DNA of 64,000 nt from Lumbricus terrestris (lineage: Eukaryota; Annelida; Clitellata; Crassiclitellata; Lumbricidae), in NCBI GenBank assembly GCA_949752735.1, contig OX457042.1:61107468-61171467 (forward strand), in the 5' to 3' direction. A model generated the notes under the pieces. That model made no database searches and was not told where the DNA came from. It saw only the letters and a program-made list of their open reading frames with translations. Of this stretch, positions 31,715 to 40,946 are shown in pieces. Position 1 is the first letter of the stretch, and each line of letters starts with the position of its first letter. Made by a program: the position numbers and the translations under genes.

Positions 31715-34245
31715 TGTCAGTCAGTCAGTCAGTCAGTCAGTCAGTCAGTCAGTCAGTCAGTCAGTCAGTCAGTCAGTCAGTCAGTCAGTCAGTCAGTCAG
31801 TCAGTCAGTCAGTCAGTTAGTCAGTTAGTCAGTCAATCAGTCACTCACTCAGTCAGTCAGTCAGTCAGTCAGTCAGTCAGTCAGTTAGTCAGTTAGCCAG
31901 TCAGTCAGTCAGTTAGTCAGTTAGTCAGTTAGTCAGTCAATCAGTCACTCAGTCAGTCAGTCAGTCCGTCAGTCAGTCAGTTAGTCAGTTAGTCAGTCAG
32001 TCAGTTAGTCAGTCAATCAGTCACTCAGTCAGTCAGTCAGTCAGTTAGTCAGTCAGTCAGTTAGTCAGCTAGTCAGTCAATCAGTCAGTCAGTCAGTCAG
32101 TCAGTCAGTCAGTCAGTTAGTCAGACAGTCAGTCAGTTAGTCAGTTAGTCAGTTAGTCAGTCAGTCAGTCAGTCAGTCAATCAGTCACTCAGTCAGTCAG
32201 TCAGTCAGACAGTCAGTCAGTCAGTCAGACAGTCAGTTAGTCAGTTAGTCAGTCAATCAGTCAGTTAGTCAGTCAATCAGTCACTCAGTCAGTCAGTCAG
32301 TCAGTCAGTTAGTCAGTCAGTCAGTTAGTCAGTTAGTCAGTCAATCAGTCAGTCAGTCAGTGAGTCAGACAGTCAGTCAGTTAGTCAGTTAGTCAGTCAG
32401 TCAGTCAATCAATCAGTCAGTCAGTCAGTCAGTCAGTTAGTCAGTCAGTCAGTTAGTCAGTTAGTCAGTCAATCAGTCAGTCAGTCAGTCGGTCAGTCAG
32501 TCAGTCAGTCAGTTAGTCAGTTAGTCAGTCAGTCAGTTAGTCAGTCAATCAGTCACTCAGTCAGTCAGTCAGTCAGTCAGTTAGTCAGTCAGTCAGTTCG
32601 TCAGTCAGTCAGTTAGTCAGCTAGTCAGTCAATCAGTCAGTCAGTCAGTCAGTCAGTCAGTCAGTCAGTTAGTCAGACAGTCAGTCAGTTAGTCAGTTAG
32701 TCAGTTAGTCAGTCAGTCAGTCAGTCAGTCAATCAGTCACTCAGTCAGTCAGTCAGTCAGACAGTCAGTCAGTCAGTCAGACAGTCAGTTAGTCAGTTAG
32801 TCAGTCAGTCAGTCAGTTAGTCAGTCAATCAGTCACTCAGTCAGTCAGTCAGTCAGTCAGTTAGTCAGTCAGTCAGTTAGTCAGTTAGTCAGTCAATCAG
32901 TCAGTCAGTCAGTGAGTCAGACAGTCAGTCAGTTAGTCAGTTAGTCAGTCAGTCAGTCAATCAGTCAGTCAGTCAGTCAGTCAGTCAGTCAGTTAGTCAG
33001 TCAGTCAGTTAGTCAGTTAGTCAGTCAATCAGTCAGTCAGTCAGTCGGTCAGTCAGTCAGTCAGTCAGTTAGTCAGTTAGTCAGTCAGTCAGTTAGTCAG
33101 TCAATCAGTCACTCAGTCAGTCAGTCAGTCAGTCAGTTAGTCAGTCAGTCAGTTAGTCAGCTAGTCAGTCAATCAGTCAGTCAGTCAGTCAGTCAGTCAG
33201 TCAGTTAGTCAGACAGTCAGTTAGTCAGTTAGTCAGTTAGTCAGTCAGTCAGTCAGTCAGTCAATCAGTCACTCAGTCAGTCAGTCAGTCAGACAGTCAG
33301 TCAGTCAGTCAGTCAGTTAGTCAGTTAGTCAGTCAGTCAGTCAGTCAGTTAGTCAGTCAATCAGTCACTCAGTCAGTCAGTCAGTCAGTCAGTTAGTAAG
33401 TCAGTCAGTTAGTCAGTTAGTCAGTCAATCAGTCACTCAGTCAGTCAGTCAGTCAGACAGTCAGTCAGTCAGTCAGTCAGTTAGTCAGTTAGTCAGTCAG
33501 TCAGTCAGTTAGTCAGTCAATCAGTCACTCAGTCAGTCAGTCAGTCAGTCAGTCAGTTAGTAAGTCAGTCAGTTAGTCAGTTAGTCAGTCAATCAGTCAG
33601 TCAGTCAGTCAGTCAGTGAGTCAGACAGTCAGTCAGTCAGTCAGTTAGTCAGTTAGTCAGTCAGTCAGTCAGTTAGTCAGTCAATCAGTCACTCAGTCAG
33701 TCAGTCAGTCAGTCAGTCAGTTAGTAAGTCAGTCAGTTAGTCAGTTAGTCAGTCAATCAGTCAGTCAGTCAGTCAGTCAGTGAGTCAGACAGTCAGTCAG
33801 TTAGTCAGTTAGTCAGTTAGTCAGTTAGTCAGTCAGTCAATCAGTCAGTCAGTCAGTCAGTCAGTCAGTCGGTCAGTTAGTCAGTCAGTCAGTTAGTCAG
33901 TTAGTCAGTCAATCAGTCAGTCAGTCAGTCGGTCAGTCAGTTAGTCAGACAGTCAGTCAGTTAGTCAGTCAGTCAGTTAGTCAGTCAGTCAGTCAGTCAT
34001 TCAGTCAATCAGTCACTCAGTCAGTCAGTCAGTCAGTCAGACAGTCAGTCAGTTAGTCAGTTAGTCAGTCAGTCAGTCAGTCAATCAGTCAGTCAGTCAG
34101 TCAGTCAGACAGTCAGTCAGTCAGTCAGTCAGTCAGTCAGTTAGTCAGTTAGTCAGTCAGTCAGTCAGTTAGTCAGTCAATCAGTCACTCAGTCAGTCAG
34201 TTAGTCAGTTGGTCAGTCAGTTAGTCAGTCAGTCAGTCAGTCAGT
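31715..34245. repeat. (GTCA)n satellite with higher-order structure
   Basis: About 2.5 kb of the tetranucleotide GTCA with recurrent variants GTTA, ATCA, CTCA, GACA, GTGA and GGTC. The order of variants itself repeats: GGTCAG landmarks at 32491 and 33047 and GTGAGTCAGAC landmarks at 32361 and 32913 lie 552-556 bp apart inside matching contexts, so amplification occurred in large blocks. It is flanked on both sides by pieces of the same LINE family. Confidence 0.97.
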
Positions 34246-34393
34246 GGACTCACTATTTCGCATGACACTCGTCACAATCATCAGCCTGATGGATGGTGGC
34301 TAACTTACAGGCTGCTTCTCATAATCCAATTTCGATGTCCCGGCGTTCATTTCGCAATAATAGTTGAATACTACCAATCTTAATCGCTTAATC

Positions 34394-34492
34394 TGCTGTA
34401 CCACCTCTGGTGTCCAGCGGCGATCTGACCTCCGATCAGCTGATCAAGCTGAACTCTTGACCCCTCGTTCTCGAAATGCTATAATGCAGCGA
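34394..34492 (+). repeat. LINE fragment duplicate beside the satellite
   Basis: CTGCTGTACCACCTCTGGTG...CTATAATGCAGCGA matches 31128-31215 of the LINE 3' end left of the satellite, with a 9-bp insertion and few changes. Confidence 0.8.
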
Positions 34493-34751
34493 ATAAAATA
34501 TTCGATATGTTCTCCGAACATTTGATGCGTTTCATCCAGACGCCTTGACGATGACCGTTTTTCTTCAGATCAACGTTATGATCTCTGACCATCAGATGCG
34601 ATGGCTGGCCTTCTTTCTTTACATCGAAATCAAAAAGTTGTTCATCGTGTGTCGTGTCCGGCTGTTTCTCGTCATCGCTGTCTTCACAGCGCCCTACCAC
34701 ATCGCCTGTATACATGTATAATGTCAGTGCTGCAACTGATGCTGAGCGGAT
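34493..34751. repeat. Dispersed repeat copy 2 (GTCAGTGCTG... family), left part
   Basis: Relative of 26931-27280; cut at 34751 by a hAT MITE and continued at 35114. A minus-strand ORF over it (34479-34838) runs partly inside the MITE, and it is not conserved in the other copies. Confidence 0.6.
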
Positions 34752-35113
34752 CAGTAGCGGCGCTAGAGGGGGCCTAGGGGGGCTAAGCCCCCTAAAAATG
34801 CCGTCCATTTTTCCCATGTAAAAATAAAATATTTGCACGATTAACCCCCTTTAGCCCCTCCCCCAAATAACCGTAAAGGTACGCACGAGGTTTGACACAC
34901 AGTTTGGCAGATATGAACAAGGACCATTTTCAAAGATTTCGATCAGATGACTATAAAAAAGGTCGTCAGAAATTTTTACGGCTGAAATGTAAGTTTTCTT
35001 CGTATTTTGGCCGATGACTAAAAAAAGGTCGTGAGAAATTTTGGCGACTGAAAACGGATAATATTCCCCACAAATCCAGCCTAACCCAAACTGAAATCCT
35101 GGCGCCGCCACTG
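34752..35113. mobile_element. hAT MITE, 362 bp
   Basis: Ends CAGTAGCGGCGCTAG and inverse CAGTGGCGGCGCCAG. The 8-bp flanks GAGCGGAT (34744-34751) and GAGAGGAT (35114-35121) differ at one base. Inside are two GGTCGT...AAATTTT repeats at about 34960 and 35025. No ORF of its own. Confidence 0.88.
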
Positions 35114-35640
35114 GAGAGGATACGAACAGTCAAAAGTCGGGCCTGTTATTCAGTTTTGTTTCATCAGTTAAGAATAGGTTACTCGTTGAATCTGTCGTTG
35201 TCTCTTGCAGACCGCATTGTCCTTACCTAGCCTATAGGCAGACACCATTCCACTCGGGACAGTTCCTCCACACTATTCGATCTGTTTTCTGACCATTAAA
35301 TGAATCCGTCCCACGTCTTGTGGCTGGAGCGATGATTGAACGTCTTTCTTGCCATCGACTTCAAGAAGCTTTTCGTGATTTCATCGTGTCCGGTTGTCAT
35401 GTCTTGGCTATTTCCCGTCATCGTCGTCTTTATATGAACTTAGCGCATCGTTAATTTGGATGTCTACCATGAACACCTCAGTTAAACAACTACGAGGACA
35501 ACAGTTACATTGTCATCTTAGCCATTCTTTGACTGTCTACCACGTGAATCCGGAGTTTCTCGTCTGCTCTAAATGTCCACCTAATCTTCCCAGTGAGAAG
35601 GATGACACAGAGTTCGTCTGCTGATCATGCGAATTGCAGG
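35114..35640. repeat. Dispersed repeat copy 2, right part, and copy 3
   Basis: GGATACGAACAGTCAAAAGT continues copy 2 after the MITE. From about 35270 another unit follows (CTATTCGATCTGTTTTCTGA, CTTTCTTGCCATCG, TCGTGTCCGGTTGTCATGTC). A plus ORF at 35394-35624 has no recognisable domain. Confidence 0.5.
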
Positions 35641-36895
35641 TTGTGAAGGACATGAAGTCATGTCATTCATTGACTCCGCTCTATAATAGTGTCCGCATTG
35701 ACCTCTACCGTCTGTTAAAGGCCTCTTGGTCTAAGCTGCGGCCAAAAGACGATTGAATGGTTCGTGAGAGAAACTTATAGTTGATATTCCTACTGATCAT
35801 TGCGTCAACGAATTGTCTCAGTTTATACGATCATGTACCTATGCTGGTGCACTTTGTTGCACTTTATGCCCGTCTACAATGTTCTTGGTTCAGTTCCATA
35901 TGGTAGCATTGCTTATACATGTAGGGATTAAACACGGCTTTCAACGCTTGGAAATGTAACAGGCCAAGGTGAGGCTGTTAAGCCCTGACACATTCGCACA
36001 ATTATTTATAGCCACTAAAATTAATATCGATAAGACAATAGGCATAATGGGCTAAAACAGGCAAACATAAATTACTGTTTTTCGAGGCTTTTCTTGTGTG
36101 CATGTGGGAAGAGAAGAGCAATGACAGCTTTAATCGTCGACCATTTTCTCTGTTCTGTCGAAATGTCAGTTTGTTAATCGATCATTGAGGGGAAAACCAG
36201 ATCGACAATAATGGACAGACGACTCCTGGACGAAACGTTTGTTTAATAAAGTGAAACTGAGAAGTACAAGTTTCTAGCGCAGCATGGAACAGTTAGGCCT
36301 ACGCCTCGGAAAATGACTCTGAAACACAAATCGTATTTGCATGGACATTGTTGCGTTGATAAATTTATTGATTGCATTGAAGACAACAATGACGATCAAT
36401 TTTAATTAAATAGTAAGCAGCGACCATCTAAGAAACTATTATTGATTGATTGACCAGCTGCTTCTCTGGGTATCGATTCTTTTTTTATGTCTTTACAGGA
36501 TTCATCGAGCACTATGCTGTAATCACAATATTCCATTTATGTAGCACCTTTCTTTACCGCTAATAATAATCAGATTGTCACAATTCTTACGTTGTACCAA
36601 TTTAGCTTTTATAATTATAATATAAGGCCAAAATTGGAAGCACCGTTGAAAGTATCATTTGCAACTTTTATGAAATTTACATTACTTGCGCAGAAATTTA
36701 GCTGTCAATGATGAAATGATAGTGGATCCCATGGACGACAGCAATGTAAACCATTATTAAAATAGGAAGCTGTTGAACGTAATCCGATAAAACGTTTTTG
36801 TGGTAGTTTTTGAACCAATCGACAGCAATATTACGTACACGTTGCTTTGGAACCTTCAGACTGAATCGGTTCTCGTAAATTCGTGTTATGACATG
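35641..36895. other. Gene-free stretch
   Basis: AT-rich, no ORF or repeat recognised. Confidence 0.45.
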
Positions 36896-36898
36896 ACT

Positions 36899-37110
36899 GT
36901 GGGGCGCGGTGGTGTAGTGGGTATGTTTGTTGCCCTGCAGCCAGAGGGTTGCAAGTTCGAATCCATCTCAAGTCGCCGCATAGGGACCTTGGGCAAGTCT
37001 TTCACTCGCAATTTGCTCCGCGCTTCGGCGTGAAACTCCGATGCAGTGTCCGCGCTGCAGCCGGGAGCGCATCTGAGTATAGATAGTCGGTAGGGGCGTT
37101 CTAAAACAAG
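36899..37110 (+). repeat. tRNA-derived SINE, copy A
   Basis: Head GGGGCGCGGTGGTGTAGTGG with an A-box-like TGGTGTAGTGGG and a B box GTTCGAATCC 40 bp on, as in tRNA promoters for RNA polymerase III. A central part, ACCTTGGGCAAGTCTTTCAC, follows, then a GCGCTTCGGCGTGAAACT stretch and a 3' part with CGGGAGCGC. Its 3' end is shortened compared with the copy at 39038-39255. Confidence 0.8.
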
Positions 37111-37690
37111 TGCACATACAAGCATAAATGAATGCAAGTAAACAATATAATTATAGCCACAATTTCTACCCATCTGCTTCATTTAGCTTGCTTTAAACAT
37201 ATGGTAATATTCGGTTTGGCTAATTTCGTCACCCGTGCCGAAATTACCCACAGGCCTTGCCGAAATTACCCTCCCCTATGTTTTAATTTCGGCATCTGAA
37301 CGCCTTCACTTCACATGTTGTACGGTAGCAAACCATTTGAGCCTCAGTGGATGTTATAAATGTATTGACATCACATAATTTTTATATGTAATTTTATTAC
37401 TTTTTTCTTCTATCCTTTGTGACCCCGGGCATGTCCTCCAATGACCTCCATTATCTTCTTCCACCTGAATGTGTAACTGGTTACTCCCTTAGGCCCCGAT
37501 CACACAATCTTGAAATACCACGTTGTGATTCGTTGATTGCAAAGGGATTTATCACCAGAATGTTATATAGTTAACTTGATTGACGACGATAGTTTAATAA
37601 TTATATTATATTTAACTTTTGATTTTAATTTGCACGTTTTTATTACCTATTATTACTTCTATGTATTATAATGATCTGTGTCCCATTGTG
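37111..37690. other. Gene-free stretch
   Basis: Contains three CGAAATTACCC-like motifs at 37235-37275. Otherwise nothing recognised. Confidence 0.4.
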
Positions 37691-37740
37691 CGTTTGCAAG
37701 TGGAGCAATAAAGAAAATACTTACTTACTTACTTACTTAT
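37655..37740 (+). repeat. Non-LTR element 3' end with (ACTT)n tail
   Basis: GTGCGTTTGCAAGTGGAGCA is followed by ATAAAG and CTTACTTACTTACTTACTTA. The same end (TGCGTTTGCAGGCGGTTCAA) lies on the minus strand at 39791-39845. Confidence 0.6.
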
Positions 37741-37921
37741 ATTAAAAAACTGCCTTGTCGATATTGCCCAATTTTACCCTAATATGATGTCACAGTCGCG
37801 ATAGTGTGTAGCGGGAAAAATGTAAGTGGTGGTCTGAGACCGAGACTCAAACTTGTAGGTTTCTTTAAGTCTCAAAAGACAGAGACGGAGCTCAGATGAT
37901 CTGGAAGAACAACACGCATCT

Positions 37922-38150
37922 GGGGGGCCCGGTAGAGTAATGGTTAACACGCTGGCCAAGAGTGCGAGAGGTTCGAGCCCCCGTTGGGTGGATATGCTTT
38001 GTAGGCTGCTATTAGCGCCGTTGTAATTGCAAAGCTGTCTGTTCAGTTAGTAGTTAAGTTTAATTAAGATTACTGCATAACTTGTAAATGTAAAGCGCAG
38101 TGCGTCTTGCAGGCGCTCAATTAAAGAAAAGATTATTATTATTAATACTA
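37922..38150 (+). repeat. tRNA-derived SINE, second family
   Basis: A-box-like TAGAGTAATGGTTA, B box GGTTCGAGCCC, then about 120 bp ending TGTAAAGCGCAGTGCG, GGCGCTCAATTAAAG and an ATT tail. The 3' part resembles L2-type SINE tails. Confidence 0.75.
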
Positions 38151-38984
38151 TGGGAGCAACACTGACTGCTAGAACGAGAGCACGGGCGAGGAACCCCAAC
38201 CGCTTAACTATTTACATTAATATTAATATTTGCCCAATCGGACATTCCTTGTAATTAGACTTAGGCTATTGGTACGACCAATACGCGAACGTATTGCTGC
38301 GATGGCTAAAAAATAACTATTATTTCAACCATTTTACGTCCTGGTTGATTACTGATCAGGCATATACGGATGAAGACTGTGCAGTGTGCAATTTCTATTG
38401 TGTGCGTCTTCTGCTTGTTTTATTAGACGTTTCTCTTTGGATTACTTGACTAATTTTAAAGGCATCGTTCGCTTATTAAATCAGAATAGTAATAAATAGT
38501 CCTCCAAAGACTTCATCGAAATCAATTTTCAAACGAGCATAATGGGCGCCCATGCAGGAAAACTCAAGCGAATCGATAGCGAAAATAATAGTGAAAGCCA
38601 GAAACCTACATCTCGATTATTAATTTTTCAAAAAATGGGTAAGTGAAAAGAATTCGGCCTAATTCTGCTGCTAAAACTCAAATCTAAAAATTACAGCATA
38701 TAGATGTTGCTAGAAATGGATTAGCTCAGATTTAATAAGAGTGCAAAGGTTGCCTATGAAATACTTGCATTAAATAGGTCATATTATGTAGATCCTGCTT
38801 AGTGCGCCAACTGATAACTATAGGCCAATATTGTGTTATAAACAGACGGTAGAATTTCCTAATAGCATAGCCTTTTTCTGGCGCTGTGAGTTAAATTTAG
38901 TACAGTGCGTATGCCGTAGATCGCAGGTGAAAGAGCTTAGGCTAGTTGTTGATTTTTAGGAGATTAGTTCTAGCATCACTATCA
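38151..38984. other. Gene-free stretch
   Basis: AT-rich, no ORF or repeat recognised. Confidence 0.45.
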
Positions 38985-39560
38985 TTATTACGTAAATTTT
39001 TTAATCGCGCAAGGTCACACTGAATTGTGAATCCGAGGCTTGGGGTGCAGTGGTGTAGTGGTGGCGTCGTTGCCTTAGAACCGGAAGGTTCAAGGTTTGA
39101 ATCCACCTCAAGCCGCCGCGTAGAGACCTTGAGCATGTCCTTCACTCGCAATTGCTTGGGCGCTTCGGGCGTGAAACTACGATGCAGTGTTTGCGCTGTT
39201 GTCGGGAGCGCCTCAGTGAGATTGTGGGGGCGCTATATAAATGGAGAAATAGACCTGAATATTGAGGAGTTTACTAAATCAATTTGCCATGACCGACAGT
39301 ATCAAAGACTTTTGCAATATAATTAAAGATTCCAAGAGCAAATTCACTACGATCAATTATCGACGAAATATTATACTGAATTATAGGTCTACTTAGAAGA
39401 GACGTCGAGTTGGAATGGTGGTCAACAGAGTCGAATGCGGAGCTAACATCGATAAGGGACAAATAATGGAATCTGTTTTGCATCCATAATTTTTTTATAG
39501 CCATAAAAGTCAGACAGAAGGACGTAATGAGACGGTCTATGTCAAGTAATTCTTTCGGAA
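38985..39560 (-). pseudogene. Fragment(s) of the 8.8-kb LINE family, split by a SINE
   Basis: 38990-39037 (TACGTAAATTTTTTAATCGC then GCAAGGTCACAC) matches the 3' end of the LINE at 8795-8840. On the other side of the SINE, the minus strand at about 39420-39500 reads SLIDVSSAFDSVDH, the reverse transcriptase motif A, and 39280-39420 is decayed. The central and 3' coding part is missing. Confidence 0.6.
39038..39255 (+). repeat. tRNA-derived SINE, copy B (full length)
   Basis: Same family as 36899. Head GGTGCAGTGGTGTAGTGG, B box GGTTTGAATCC, ACCTTGAGCATGTCCTTCAC centre, then TTGTCGGGAGCGCCTCAGTG and GGGGGCGCTATATAAATGG. That last part matches the 3' ends of the LINEs at 56550-56600, 60484-60540 and 31345-31400. 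Confidence 0.85.
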
Positions 39561-39599
39561 CCCTGATTGATTAGAAAGCAGTTTGGCTTTTTGTGGGAA

Positions 39600-39716
39600 G
39601 CGGAGGTGGGGTGGAGGAATGGCGAAACCCCGAAATTTAGCGGTTAACACTGGGTACCCCAGAGGAGTAGTGTTGAAAACCCTAAATTTCCCGGGCAACG
39701 TCGGGTCCCACATCTA
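39600..39716 (-). repeat. Dispersed repeat copy (ACTAGATG... family)
   Basis: On the minus strand: ACTAGATGTGGGACCCGACG, then TTGCCCGGGAAATTTAGGG. Related to 2890-3135 and 5826-6870. Confidence 0.55.
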
Positions 39717-39790
39717 GTTGATTATAAAGCAGCAAATAATTATCATTCAAATGAGCCAAGTAACATTGGCGATAATTTGCAGGATCACTT

Positions 39791-40060
39791 AAGTAAGTAA
39801 GTAAGTATATACTTTATTGAACCGCCTGCAAACGCACTTCGGGAACAATTACGGACAAGAACGTTCTCAGTTCAGCGCTATTTATTTCACGAAAGAGTTG
39901 AGAGACGGTGACTTGTAGATGGAAGTTGAGAGAAGGGGCCTCATAGAAATCTTTACAGAACACGGCAGCTGTGAATATTGGTGGTGGAGTTTGCAGTCGT
40001 CTACCGCCCGACCGTCGGCCAAGAAGGTCATTGAAGGCAGTTCAGAGCTTTTTCGTACCA
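39791..40060 (-). other. Non-LTR 3' end with a short open frame
   Basis: From about 40050 to the TAA at 39814-39816 the minus strand is open for about 79 codons (NDLLGRRSGGRRLQTPPP, later TVSQLFREINSAELRTFLS). AATAAAG directly overlaps the stop and an ACTT tail follows. It may be the C-terminus of a retroelement protein or an exon. Not recognised. Confidence 0.35.
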
Positions 40061-40228
40061 CTTGACCGGTGACTGATAACGGCCTTCAATTACTATTGTT
40101 ATTCTTCAAATAGTATGAATGCGAATCGGTGTTCGAAGCCAATCCAAGCGGTGCGCTCAGGTGGAGATCGTTTTCGCCATTAATATCTTTCTAGAAGCCG
40201 AGTGCTTTGTATGTGGTCTATCTATCTA

Positions 40229-40400
<172 letters not shown>

Positions 40401-40415
40401 TAATTTTAATATAGC

Positions 40416-40945
40416 AGTAGATAGATTAAGACTATTCTAGGCATCGACCCATAACCATGGTTCAAAAAATATGTCGACCCATAACCATGGTTCAAAAAAT
40501 ATGTCGACCCATAACCATGGTTCAAAAAATATGTCGACCCATAACCATGGTTCAAAAAATATGTCGACCCATAACCATGGTTCAAAAAATTCGCCACCCC
40601 CATAACCATGGTTCAAAAAATTCGCCACCCCATAACCATGGTTCAAAAAATTCGCCACCCCCCATAACCATGGTTCAAAAAATCAGCCACCCCATAACCA
40701 TGGTTCAACTTTTACCAACACACAAATTTTTTTTCTTCCAGTGTATATAAAATGACCAAAAAAATTTTTTCTTGATCCGGCGCGCACGAAACCCAAACCA
40801 TGGTTAAACTTTTGCCAACCAACCTAAACCATGGTTCAACTTCCGCCAACCGCCCAGCACGCGCCTATGACTCATCGCGTCAGGAATTCCCAGTAGTTTC
40901 GATGATGAGTCATAGGGTGATTACGTCGGCTGGGAAATAACCATC
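40416..40945. repeat. Polinton left terminal inverted repeat
   Basis: After 30 bp of unique end sequence come nine tandem units of about 30 bp, each with the palindrome AACCATGGTT: five ending in GTCGACCC, then four of the GCCACCCC type. A T-rich and TATATAAAATG segment follows (about 40725-40755), then two more ACCATGGTT motifs and the pair ATGACTCATCGCG / CGATGATGAGTCAT (40868-40911). Confidence 0.93.
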
Positions 40946-40946
40946 A

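Noticed and set aside
34479..34838. 119-codon minus-strand ORF
   Set aside because: It spans the border of a hAT MITE and a dispersed repeat and is not conserved in the other copies of that repeat.
36899..38150. tRNA genes
   Set aside because: A and B boxes are present, but the sequences cannot fold into a full cloverleaf with CCA-ready acceptor stem and continue into SINE bodies.
40406..40750. ORFs of 67-97 codons in the Polinton terminal repeats, and the matching ones at 60228-60467; also a CRISPR-like look
   Set aside because: They read through the 30-bp terminal array. The units are contiguous without unique spacers, so it is not a CRISPR array, and the genome is eukaryotic.
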